A stretch of DNA of 13,505 nt from Moorella sp. UBA4076 (GTDB lineage: Bacteria; Bacillota; DSM-521; Neomoorellales; Neomoorellaceae), in NCBI GenBank assembly GCA_002383405.1, contig DFYS01000156.1, forward strand, positions 231 through 13,735, read 5' to 3'. Of this stretch, positions 1-5,934 are shown piece after piece. The first letter of the stretch is position 1; each line of letters starts with the position of its first letter. The position numbers and the translations under genes were made by a program. Below the pieces are notes generated by a model that saw nothing but the letters and a program-made list of their open reading frames with translations, did not search any database and was not told the origin of the DNA.

Positions 1-21
1 TTTGAAGCCGTAAGGTACTAA
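1..21. repeat. Contig-terminal inverted repeat, left copy
   Basis: The first 21 bases (beginning tttgaagccgtaaggtacta) are the exact reverse complement of bases 13484-13504 at the other end of the window. After base 21 the two copies diverge. An inverted copy at each extreme end is most simply explained by a dispersed repeat at which assembly stopped, but the sequence alone cannot tell whether it is part of an insertion sequence, a palindromic repeat or a structured leader. Confidence 0.75.
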
Positions 22-83
22 GAGGTCATAGGGCGACCCCTGGCTATAGGGTTAATATCTCTCCCCAGGATTTACCTGACCGT
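22..83. other. Unassigned DNA beyond the csoR terminator
   Basis: This short stretch lies between the terminal repeat and the csoR terminator. It contains two weak potential hairpins (GGTC...GACC near 25-39 and CCTGG...CCAGG near 40-69) and the near-repeated words catagggcga and tatagggtta. I see no open reading frame or recognisable RNA in it. It could be the edge of the repeat that ends the contig or the leader of a gene outside the window. Confidence 0.3.
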
Positions 84-118
84 AACAACAAACAGCTCAC
101 CTCGCGGCCAAAGGCCGC
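84..118 (-). terminator. Rho-independent terminator of csoR
   Basis: Read on the minus strand, 13 bases past the csoR stop codon, a perfect 6-bp stem GCGGCC/GGCCGC closes an AAA/TTT triloop (104-118). Flanking AGCT bases on both sides can extend the pairing. It is followed by a GTTTGTTGTT stretch (84-93). The tail is U-rich but interrupted by G, so termination may not be complete. Confidence 0.7.
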
Positions 119-130
119 AGCAGCTTTCAG

Positions 131-424
131 TTAGCTGGTGAAGCGGTTTAAAACATCGATAAGTTCGTTTAGGATTTCCCCATCTTCCTGGTTGACCAGG
201 GCTGTCCGGACGCAGCCCCGGACGTGGGCTTCAAAAATCATCGTGCCGACCTTTTTCAGGGCGGCGCGGGCGGCGGCAAGCTGAATAAGAATGTCGACGC
301 AGTACTTGTCATCTTCGATCATGCGGTGAATGCCTTTGACCTGGCCGTCAATCTTGCGCAGCCGCAGCAGCAAATCATCCCGCTGGGGGGCATAGGAACT
401 CTCCTCACCTGGTTGCCTGCTCAT
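131..424 (-). CDS. csoR: CsoR-family metal-sensing transcriptional repressor
   Basis: This encodes a 97-residue all-helical DNA-binding repressor of the CsoR/RcnR/FrmR family. The family signature RLRKIDGQVKGIHRMIE is present at about residues 21-37. The Cu(I)-type ligand set of CsoR is visible as Cys42 (in YCVDIL), His67 and Cys71 (in EAHVRGC). A second Cys rather than His at the last position favours CsoR over RcnR, and the His argues against the persulfide sensor CstR. The ATG at 424 is chosen because an AGGAGG/GGGGAG purine run lies just upstream and because family members are about 90-110 residues; the frame stays open further upstream but through repeat-like sequence. It has its own promoter and a possible autoregulatory dyad (451-467). 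No copper ATPase or chaperone is visible, so any partner gene lies beyond base 1 or elsewhere. The family is sure; copper as the effector is an inference. Confidence 0.93.
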   Translation of the reverse strand: MSRQPGEESSYAPQRDDLLLRLRKIDGQVKGIHRMIEDDKYCVDILIQLAAARAALKKVGTMIFEAHVRGCVRTALVNQEDGEILNELIDVLNRFTS

Positions 425-450
425 CCTCTCCCCGCCTCCTTCCTCAGAGC

Positions 451-467
451 ATACCCTTATCCAGTAT
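451..467. promoter_or_regulatory. Candidate CsoR operator dyad
   Basis: The plus strand reads ATACCCTTATCCAGTAT, a 17-bp sequence with ATAC/GTAT arms overlapping the -10 box and the predicted start of the csoR transcript. CsoR-type repressors commonly bind GC-containing pseudo-palindromes with TACCC/GGGTA half-sites at their own promoters. The position fits autorepression, but only the outer four bases are fully symmetric. Confidence 0.4.
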
Positions 468-491
468 AGCGTAATCCGGAGCCGGGGGCAA
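463..491 (-). promoter_or_regulatory. Sigma-A-type promoter of csoR
   Basis: On the minus strand a -35 box TTGCCC (486-491) is separated by exactly 17 bp from a -10 box TATACT (463-468). Transcription would begin near 456, leaving a leader of about 30 nt before the csoR ATG at 424. This makes csoR independent of the tcdA transcript. Confidence 0.7.
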
Positions 492-495
492 CCCG

Positions 496-556
496 GAAAA
501 TAGAGGTTAGAAGTGAGAAGTTGGAAGTGGGAGTCAGGAGGTGAGAAGAAGGTATA
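496..556 (+). repeat. Purine-rich interspersed tract (copy C)
   Basis: The plus strand carries gaaaatagagg followed by about 45 bases of almost pure purine interrupted by T, with the recurring words gaagtgag, gaagttggaagtg and gaggtgagaag. It lies between the tcdA stop and the csoR promoter. The aaatagag start followed by a GAGNNGTGAG-like tract also occurs at 3833 and 6413, so it looks like a partial copy of the same repeat family. Confidence 0.5.
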
Positions 557-571
557 TTGAAGCATAAAGCT

Positions 572-1288
572 TTACGTTTCCCGCAGGAGGCCCCTTACTA
601 CCAGGCTGGCCAGGAGCAGGCCGGCCGCAGCCGGGACAAAAATCATACTGCCGGGAGGTTCTTTGGCCCCCGGCTCCAGTTCCGGTTGCCCGCGAGCAGC
701 CAGAGGAGGTTCCTCCGAATAGACCACCATCAGCCTGCCGTCAACCCCCCGCGCCCGGAGACCCCGCCGGACAACCCGCGCCAGCGGGCAACCGCTGGTG
801 GCGCTGATATCCGCCACCCGCAAACGGGTGGGATCAAGGCGCTTGCCGGCACCCATGCTGCTGACCACCGGCACCCCGTTTGTCAGAGCGGTAGCCAGAA
901 GGTCAACCTTGGCTGGCACGCTGTCAATGGCATCCACCAGGCAGTCCAGGTCCGCCCGCACAAATATTGAGCCCTCCCGGGGGCTGTAGACCTCCTGGCG
1001 GGGGACAACAACGGCTTCCGGGTTGATATCCCGGCAGCGCCGCGCCAGAACCTCCACCTTGGGCTGTCCCAGGGTCGAATGCAGGGCCGGCAGCTGGCGG
1101 TTGATGTTGCTGGGTTGGACCACGTCCGGGTCTACCAGTTCCAGGAACCCCACCCCGGCGCGGGCGAGGCCCTCCACAGCAAAGGACCCGACGCCGCCGG
1201 TGCCGATCACCGCTACCCGCGCGGCCGCCAGGCGTTGCCGCCCGGCCGGGCCGATAAGCATTTCTGTACGCGACCAGAAAGTCTCCAT
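572..1288 (-). CDS. tcdA: tRNA threonylcarbamoyladenosine dehydratase (TcdA, E1-like)
   Basis: This 238-residue ThiF/MoeB-superfamily enzyme is expected to dehydrate t6A37 in ANN-decoding tRNAs to the cyclic form ct6A, using ATP to activate the carboxyl group. The Rossmann nucleotide-binding loop GTGGVGS is at residues 29-35, followed by ELVDPDVVQPSNINRQ (about 50-65), the metal and ATP region of the family. The paired CxxC zinc motifs of MoeB are not seen, as usual for TcdA, and the C-terminus is hydrophobic (about 214-235). The ATG at 1288 is preferred because GGTGAT lies five bases upstream and the start METFWSRTEMLIG matches the family; upstream in-frame starts at 1300 and 1330 run into the 6S RNA gene. 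It follows aspS and 6S RNA as yrvM does in B. subtilis. With the 6S terminator directly upstream, its transcription must come from read-through or a promoter inside the 6S gene. Confidence 0.95.
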   Translation of the reverse strand: METFWSRTEMLIGPAGRQRLAAARVAVIGTGGVGSFAVEGLARAGVGFLELVDPDVVQPSNINRQLPALHSTLGQPKVEVLARRCRDINPEAVVVPRQEVYSPREGSIFVRADLDCLVDAIDSVPAKVDLLATALTNGVPVVSSMGAGKRLDPTRLRVADISATSGCPLARVVRRGLRARGVDGRLMVVYSEEPPLAARGQPELEPGAKEPPGSMIFVPAAAGLLLASLVVRGLLRET

Positions 1289-1299
1289 CGGGATCACCA

Positions 1300-1313
1300 T
1301 AAAATAAAACCCC
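1300..1313 (-). terminator. U-rich 3' end of 6S RNA
   Basis: On the minus strand the 3' arm of the 6S closing stem ends in GGGG and is followed at once by TTTTATTTT, so the closing stem itself may act as the terminator hairpin. The tail ends at the GGTGAT ribosome binding site of tcdA, so the two signals share only a few bases. Confidence 0.5.
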
Positions 1314-1490
1314 ACAAATGCCGTGTTCACCGTGTGTTCTTGAACCTGCTATTGCAGGTGGGTGCCTCCCTGATCGCTTTTTGCTTCCCCTGCCAGGGGG
1401 GCATGCAAGCTACGCTCAGAGGTCAGGCTCCCTAAGTTTTGGTGTTGGCTCAAAACTTACACGGTGATACACGAACATCGCAGGGTAAAT
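1303..1490 (-). ncRNA. ssrS: 6S RNA (RNA polymerase-binding regulator)
   Basis: The minus-strand sequence folds as a 6S RNA. A long closing stem pairs CGTGTATCACCGTGT (plus positions 1459-1473) with ACACGGTGAACACGG (1321-1335), interrupted by one bulged base. It can be extended outward through imperfect pairing to ACCC (1483-1486) with GGGGT (1309-1313). Inside lie the open region beginning GTAAGTTTTGAGCCAACACC, an upper stem pairing CCTGACC with GATCAGG, an apical hairpin with CCCC/GGGG and GCTT/AAGC arms, and on the 3' side the small hairpin CCTGC-AATA-GCAGG typical of the 6S central bubble. A U-rich GTTTTATTTT tail follows. Length (about 185 nt) and location between aspS and tcdA match B. 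subtilis bsrA. 6S RNA mimics an open promoter and sequesters the housekeeping RNA polymerase in stationary phase. The exact ends are estimates. Confidence 0.88.
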
Positions 1491-1783
1491 CTTTTGCCGG
1501 CTTTACTTCAGCTATTCTTAGCCGGTGACAGTGGACCCGCCGTTTGCCGGTCCCTTCTGTCAGGAATGATGTTAACACAAACTCAACCACTTTGCAAGTG
1601 CTATACTCGGCGCCCAGTGCTGACGCACGTAAAATCGCGATCTACCCTGCCCGCCAAAGATTGGAGCGTCAGACTGCTGCGATCAAAATTTTGACACGAT
1701 GGGCGCGCATGGTATTTCTTGATCCCCGCATTGAGTTATTGCAGACATGGCGCCAACTTATAGGGGCATGCGCCAGCACTGCT
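1491..1783. other. Non-coding stretch between 6S RNA and the aspS 3' repeat
   Basis: No convincing gene is visible on either strand. Plus-strand frames are open for a while but have no ribosome binding site, no recognisable motif and run into antisense aspS. On the minus strand a candidate promoter sits at 1569-1597, and TGCGCGCAGCA/TGCTGGCGCA (1769-1790) can form a hairpin without a T tract. Base composition is more balanced than in the flanking genes. It may be a decayed insertion or a 6S leader region. Confidence 0.4.
1569..1597 (-). promoter_or_regulatory. Candidate promoter upstream of 6S RNA
   Basis: On the minus strand TTGCAA (1592-1597) is 17 bp from TAACAT (1569-1574), each matching four of six consensus bases. 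It would start a transcript near 1561, about 70 nt before the predicted mature 6S 5' end, so it needs either processing or a closer, unseen promoter. The evidence is weak. Confidence 0.3.
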
Positions 1784-1820
1784 GCGCGCATTATGCTTCG
1801 CCGGCGCCGCCTGCTTTACC
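1784..1820. repeat. 37-bp direct repeat, distal copy
   Basis: These 37 bases are identical to 1857-1893, which cover the last nine AspRS codons, the stop codon and the bases just after it. The copies are separated by 36 bp of unrelated sequence (offset 73 bp). This distal copy is non-coding. The similarity stops sharply at both ends. Confidence 0.9.
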
Positions 1821-1856
1821 TCACAATAACCAAAACCCACGGCGTAGGCAAGACAA

Positions 1857-1893
1857 GCGCGCATTATGCTTCGCCGGCGCCGCCTGCTTTACC
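1857..1893. repeat. 37-bp direct repeat, copy covering the aspS 3' end
   Basis: This copy spans the aspS stop codon (TAA at 1864-1866) and encodes the low-complexity AspRS tail GKAGGAGEA. Its GGCGGCGCCGGCG core is partly palindromic. The same 37 bases occur 73 bp downstream of the gene. Confidence 0.9.
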
Positions 1894-3684
1894 GGCGGGC
1901 CGGGCGGTAATCTTCAGATGCAGCTCCAGGAGTTGTTCCGGGGTGACCGGTGACGGTGCCGCGGTCAGCAGGCAGGTGCCGCTCTGGGTCTTTGGGAAGG
2001 CGATGCAGTCGCGGATGGTCTCCCGCCGCGCCATGAGCATCACCATACGGTCCAGGCCGAAGGCGATACCGCCGTGGGGCGGTGTCCCGTATTCAAAGGC
2101 CTCCAGCAGAAAGCCGAATTTCTCCCGCGCCTCTGCCGGCGTAAAACCCAGCAGGCTGAACATCTTTTCCTGGATGTCGCGGCGGTGAATGCGAATGCTG
2201 CCCCCGCCCAGCTCGACGCCGTTTAATACCAGGTCATAGGCCTGGGCGCGCACCTTTAAAGGCTCGCTGTCCAGCAACGGCCAGTCTGCTTCCACGGGCA
2301 TGGTAAAGGGGTGATGGACGGCCACATAGCGCTTTTCCTCCGGGCTATATTCCAGCAGGGGGAATTCCGTCACCCAGGTAAAGGCCAGCCGGTCTTCATC
2401 ATAAAGATGCAAACGCCGGCCCAGCTCCAGGCGCAGCGCCCCCAGGGCGGTGGCCGCCACTGCCGCGGTACCGGCAACAAAGAGGAGCAGGTCACCCTGG
2501 CGGCCACCCATCCGGGTCACCAGGTCCTCCAGCTCCTGCGGAGAAAAGAATTTAGCAATAGGAGAACGCACGCCTTCAGTAGTAATGGCCATCCAGGCCA
2601 GTCCCCTGGCGCCGTACTGGCCCGCAAAATGAGTCAATTCATCCAGCTCGCGGCGGGAAAAGTCAGCGCAACCAGGCGCACATAGTCCCCGGACCACGCC
2701 ACCCCCGGCGACCGCACCGGCAAAAACCTTAAAGCCGCACCCCCGAACCAGGTCGGAGACATCGACGATCTCCAGGCCGAAGCGCAGGTCGGGCTTATCG
2801 GAACCATAGCGGGCTATAGCCTCCTGATAGGTCAGGCGCGGCAGGGGTAAGGCCATCTCCACCCCCAGGGTTTCCTGAAAGACAGCGGCCATCAGCTCTT
2901 CCACCAGGCTCAGGATATCGTCACGCTGGACAAAAGACATCTCTATATCCAGCTGGGTAAACTCCGGCTGGCGGTCAGCGCGCAGGTCTTCATCGCGGAA
3001 ACAGCGGACGATCTGGAAGTAGCGTTCCATGCCGGCCACCATCAAGATCTGCTTGAAGAGCTGGGGTGATTGGGGCAGGGCGAAGAATTCCCCGGCCCGC
3101 AGCCGGCTGGGTACCAAGAAATCCCGCGCTCCCTCCGGGGTACTGCGGGTCAGCATCGGGGTTTCCATCTCCCAGAAACCCCGCCGGTCCAGAAAAGCGC
3201 GGATAGCCCTGGTAGTCCGGTAGCGCAGCTGCATAATGCGCTGCATCTCCGGGCGGCGCAGGTCCAGGTAACGGTAGCGCAGGCGCAAAGCCTCGTCAAC
3301 GTCGATATCATCCTCAATATAAAAGGGCGGCGTCTTGGCGCGGTTGAGAAGGCGCAGCTGCCGGGCCGCCACCTCGACGGCCCCGGTAGGCAATTTGGGG
3401 TTGACGGTCCCCTGCGGCCGCAAGCGTACCCGACCGGTTACCGCCACCACATATTCGCTGCGGATCCCTTCCGCTTTCTGGAAGGCTGCCCCCGCCTCCG
3501 GGTCGCAGACCACCTGGACCAGGCCGGAACGGTCGCGCAGGTCGATAAAGATAAGACCACCGTGGTCACGGCGCCGGTGCACCCAGCCCATCAGGGTTAC
3601 TTCCCGGTCTTTATCTTCAGGCCGCAGCTCGCCGCAACCGTGACTGCGCCGCAGCCCGGCCATAGACTCTAGCACTTTGATCAA
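1864..3684 (-). CDS. aspS: Aspartyl-tRNA synthetase, probably non-discriminating (AspRS/AsxRS)
   Basis: This bacterial-type class IIb synthetase of about 600 residues charges tRNA-Asp with aspartate. Numbered from the ATG at 3663, it has an N-terminal OB-fold anticodon domain (about 1-110, with WVHRRRDHGGLIFIDLRDR), class II motif 2 with FRDEDLRADRQPEFTQLD (about 222-239), the bacterial GAD insertion, and motif 3 GIAFGLDR near the C-terminus. His34 in RRRDHGG corresponds to His31 of the non-discriminating Pseudomonas enzyme, where discriminating bacterial AspRS have Leu. It may therefore also make Asp-tRNA-Asn for GatCAB. Start choice is open: TTG at 3684 has GGAGG four bases upstream, GTG at 3675 is possible, and ATG at 3663 fits family alignment best but lacks a ribosome binding site. 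The last residues (RPAGKAGGAGEA) are low-complexity and encoded by a duplicated 37-bp sequence. Confidence 0.95.
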   Translation of the reverse strand: MIKVLESMAGLRRSHGCGELRPEDKDREVTLMGWVHRRRDHGGLIFIDLRDRSGLVQVVCDPEAGAAFQKAEGIRSEYVVAVTGRVRLRPQGTVNPKLPTGAVEVAARQLRLLNRAKTPPFYIEDDIDVDEALRLRYRYLDLRRPEMQRIMQLRYRTTRAIRAFLDRRGFWEMETPMLTRSTPEGARDFLVPSRLRAGEFFALPQSPQLFKQILMVAGMERYFQIVRCFRDEDLRADRQPEFTQLDIEMSFVQRDDILSLVEELMAAVFQETLGVEMALPLPRLTYQEAIARYGSDKPDLRFGLEIVDVSDLVRGCGFKVFAGAVAGGGVVRGLCAPGCADFSRRELDELTHFAGQYGARGLAWMAITTEGVRSPIAKFFSPQELEDLVTRMGGRQGDLLLFVAGTAAVAATALGALRLELGRRLHLYDEDRLAFTWVTEFPLLEYSPEEKRYVAVHHPFTMPVEADWPLLDSEPLKVRAQAYDLVLNGVELGGGSIRIHRRDIQEKMFSLLGFTPAEAREKFGFLLEAFEYGTPPHGGIAFGLDRMVMLMARRETIRDCIAFPKTQSGTCLLTAAPSPVTPEQLLELHLKITARPAGKAGGAGEA

Positions 3685-3697
3685 CGCTCCTCCGAAA

Positions 3698-3800
3698 ATG
3701 AGATGTGAGATGTGGGAGGTGAGATGCGGGAGGCTTGTCACAACCGGCTGCGCCGGATTCAGATTAGCGCTTGCCCGCCCTATTTTCTCCCGTTCGTTGG
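3698..3800. repeat. Hairpin-containing repeat element, copy A
   Basis: On the plus strand this has a purine tract with gagatgtgagatgtgggagg (3700-3734), a hairpin CCGGC-TGC-GCCGG (3744-3756) with AA/TT at its base, and the end sequence ctattttctcccgtt (3780-3794). Copy B, 137 bp away in the same orientation, has the same order of parts and the same 15-base end. It lies directly upstream of the aspS ribosome binding site, so it would be in the aspS leader. Confidence 0.7.
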
Positions 3801-3831
3801 AGATAGCACGCTGTTATGAGCTGCTCCTCCG

Positions 3832-3935
3832 TAAATAGATGCAGGAGGCAAGAGGCAGGAAGCAAGAGTGTCGTTGGAACTGGCTACGCCAGTTCCTGAT
3901 TATAGTTGGCCTGCCTCTATTTTCTCCCGTTGGCT
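3832..3935. repeat. Hairpin-containing repeat element, copy B
   Basis: On the plus strand the element opens with gtaaatagatgcaggagg and a purine tract, then has a perfect 9-bp stem GGAACTGGC/GCCAGTTCC with a TAC loop (3876-3896), and closes with gcctctattttctcccgtt (3913-3931). The two ends form an imperfect inverted repeat (aaatagatgcagg against cctgcctctattt), as in a small palindromic or MITE-like element. It is homologous to copy A. It lies between the hisS stop and copy A; no gene or T-box sequence is seen in the 290-bp gap. Confidence 0.7.
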
Positions 3936-3973
3936 GGTGGCGGTATACTGACATAAAGTTTAATAAGCGGGCG

Positions 3974-5242
3974 TCAGCTCTGCTGCAACAACCGGCGGCA
4001 GTATGCCACTACCGCCTCCAGGGGTACTTCTTCCTGGGTCGCCGTATCCAGGCGACGGACGCCGGCCACGCCGCGGGAGAGCTCCTCTTCGCCCAGGATC
4101 AGGGCCAGGCGCGCCGGGTAGCGGCCGGCAAACTTCATCTGCGCCTTGACGCTGCGGCCCAGGTAATCCCGGTCAGCGCTTAAACCCCCGGCGCGCAGGT
4201 GCGCCAGCAGGCGTACCGCCGCCCTGTCCACCCCGCTGCCGGCCGTGATCACCAGGACATCGATGCCCCGATCCGGCAGCGGCTCCCGGCCCTGGGCTGC
4301 CAGGGCCAGCAGCACCCGTTCCAGGCCCAGGCCAAAGCCAATGCCCGGCACCGGTTTGCCTCCCAGGGCCGCCACCAGGCCGTCGTAACGGCCGCCGCCG
4401 CCAATAGAATTCTGGGCGCCGATCCCCTGGACCATGATCTCAAAGGCCGTATTGGTGTAGTAATCCAGGCCGCGTACCAGCTGAGCATCAATAATAAAAT
4501 CAAGCCCCAGGTCGCGGAGATGTTCCTGAACACGGCCGAAATGGCTGCTGCAGTCCGGGCACAGGGAAGCAGCCACTGTGGGTGCAGCAGCGACTATCTC
4601 CTGGCAGACCGGGCTCTTGCAGTCAAAAATGCGCAGGGGGTTACGCTCAAAGCGGCCCTGGCAGGTAGGGCACAGCTCCTGGAAGTGCGGCCGCAGGTAG
4701 GCCTGCAGCTCCTCCCGGTGCTGCGGCCGGCAGGCCGGGCAGCCGACGCTGTTGAGATGCAGTTCCAGATCGCGCAGGCCCAGGCGGCTACAAAGGTCCA
4801 TCGCCATGGCGATCACCTCGGCGTCCAGGGCCGGGTCACGGGAGCCGAAGGCCTCGACGCCGAACTGGTGAAACTGGCGCAAACGGCCGGTCTGGGGGCG
4901 GCCGTAACGAAACATGGGACCAAAGTAAAAAAGCTTCACCGGCAGCCCCCCGGCCTCCAGGTGGTGCTCCAAAAAAGCGCGTACCACCGGCGCCGTCCCC
5001 TCGGGCCGCAGGGTCACACTGCGGCCGCCGCGGTCGGTAAAGGTGTACATTTCCTTCTCGACAATATCGGTAGTGTCGCCGACGCCACGGTTAAAAAGCT
5101 CACTATGTTCAAAAACAGGCGTGCGGATTTCGCGATAGCCGTAAAGACGGCTGACCTCGCGGGCGACAGCCTCCAGACGGTACCAGCGGTCGATCGTATC
5201 CGGCAGGATGTCTTCCGTACCCCGCGGTCGATTGGTCAGCAT
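3974..5242 (-). CDS. hisS: Histidyl-tRNA synthetase
   Basis: This 422-residue class II synthetase charges tRNA-His. The start ATG at 5242 is fixed by GGAGG six bases upstream and by the family start MLTNRPRGTEDILP. Motif 1 leads to LRPEGTAPVVRA (78-89), motif 2 to FRYGRPQTGRLRQFHQFGVE (111-130), the HisRS-specific signature LVRGLDYYT is at 255-263, IGGGGRYDGL at 280-289 and motif 3 GIGFGLGLERV at 300-310. The C-terminal third is the alpha/beta anticodon-binding domain. Between motifs 2 and 3, the insertion domain carries eight cysteines in four pairs (168/171, 191/194, 208/213, 228/231), suggesting zinc or another metal. It sits 31 bp after the metallo-hydrolase gene, so probably shares its transcript, and is followed by a repeat-filled gap before aspS. 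Confidence 0.97.
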   Translation of the reverse strand: MLTNRPRGTEDILPDTIDRWYRLEAVAREVSRLYGYREIRTPVFEHSELFNRGVGDTTDIVEKEMYTFTDRGGRSVTLRPEGTAPVVRAFLEHHLEAGGLPVKLFYFGPMFRYGRPQTGRLRQFHQFGVEAFGSRDPALDAEVIAMAMDLCSRLGLRDLELHLNSVGCPACRPQHREELQAYLRPHFQELCPTCQGRFERNPLRIFDCKSPVCQEIVAAAPTVAASLCPDCSSHFGRVQEHLRDLGLDFIIDAQLVRGLDYYTNTAFEIMVQGIGAQNSIGGGGRYDGLVAALGGKPVPGIGFGLGLERVLLALAAQGREPLPDRGIDVLVITAGSGVDRAAVRLLAHLRAGGLSADRDYLGRSVKAQMKFAGRYPARLALILGEEELSRGVAGVRRLDTATQEEVPLEAVVAYCRRLLQQS

Positions 5243-5253
5243 ACCATTCCTCC

Positions 5254-5270
5254 ATATGAGATGTGAGTAA
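5254..5270 (+). repeat. Short gagatgtgag tract (copy E)
   Basis: The plus strand reads atatgagatgtgagtaa between the end of the metallo-hydrolase gene and the hisS ribosome binding site. It shares gagatgtgag with the purine tracts at 3700 and 6418. This fragment is too short to be sure it is a member of that family. Confidence 0.35.
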
Positions 5271-5273
5271 ACA

Positions 5274-5897
5274 TCAGTCGAAAAAGGGGTTGCCGGCACG
5301 CTCGGCGCCAATGGTCGATGCCGGACCGTGGCCGGGATAGATCTTCAGGCCGTCATCCAGGGTAAAGAGCTTCTCTTTAACGGCATTAATCAGCTGGCTG
5401 AAGGAGCCGCCGGGGAAATCGGTGCGGCCGATGGAGCCGGCGAAGAGGGTATCGCCGGTAAAAACCAGGTCCTCCCCCTTGAGGCAGATACCGCCCGGCG
5501 TATGGCCGGGAGTATGAATAACCTTCAGGTTGATAGTGCGGCCGATGCTGATGGTGTCGCCCTCCTGCAGGAGGCGGTCGGCAGCCGGGCTGCTGACGCG
5601 AGCGCCCATGAGGGTGGAAAGATTACGCTCGGGTTCCGCCAGGCAGGCGGCGTCATCTTTATGGATAAGGATGGCGGCACCGGTGGCATCCTTAACGGCG
5701 CCGTTAGCGCCGATATGGTCAATATGGCCGTGGGTATTGATGATGAAGCGGATGGTTAAACCCGCCGCCCGGACTGCGGCTAGAATCCGCTCCTCCTCGG
5801 CACCGGGGTCAATGACGGCTCCCTCGTGCGTTTCCGGGCAGCCCACCAGGTAGCAATTGGTACTGATGGAGCCTACTACCAGGGTTTTAAGAAACAT
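5274..5897 (-). CDS. Metallo-beta-lactamase-fold hydrolase (glyoxalase II-like)
   Basis: This 207-residue cytoplasmic protein has all the metal ligands of the glyoxalase II-like branch: THGHIDH with His56, His58, Asp60 and His61, then His132 in HTPGHTPGG, Asp149 in FTGDTLF and His190 in YPGHGP. Family members usually hydrolyse thioesters such as S-lactoylglutathione or related thiol conjugates, but the C-terminal glutathione-binding domain of true GloB is missing, so the substrate is unknown. It resembles the YqgX type of Firmicutes. ATG at 5897 is used, with GGGGGG about ten bases upstream; an adjacent in-frame TTG at 5900 is possible. It lies 37 bp after dtd and 31 bp before hisS in the same orientation, a place where such genes are common in Clostridia. 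Confidence 0.93.
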   Translation of the reverse strand: MFLKTLVVGSISTNCYLVGCPETHEGAVIDPGAEEERILAAVRAAGLTIRFIINTHGHIDHIGANGAVKDATGAAILIHKDDAACLAEPERNLSTLMGARVSSPAADRLLQEGDTISIGRTINLKVIHTPGHTPGGICLKGEDLVFTGDTLFAGSIGRTDFPGGSFSQLINAVKEKLFTLDDGLKIYPGHGPASTIGAERAGNPFFD

Positions 5898-5934
5898 CAA
5901 TCCACTTCCCCCCGACTTTCATTTTGCCGCTTCG

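Noticed and set aside
1544..2188. Plus-strand open frame crossing from the non-coding gap into aspS
   Set aside because: No start signal or recognisable motif, and its second half is antisense to aspS. I cannot exclude a gene relic in 1544-1780 but have no evidence for one.
3685..3973. T-box riboswitch in the hisS-aspS gap
   Set aside because: T-box leaders are common before these genes in Firmicutes, but I find no sequence like GGGTGGNACCRCG and no terminator with a U run; the gap is instead filled by two repeat elements.
4199..5266. 355-codon open frame on the plus strand
   Set aside because: It is antisense to hisS, which has every class II motif. The translated product is low-complexity Ala/Gln/Arg-rich and looks like a shadow.
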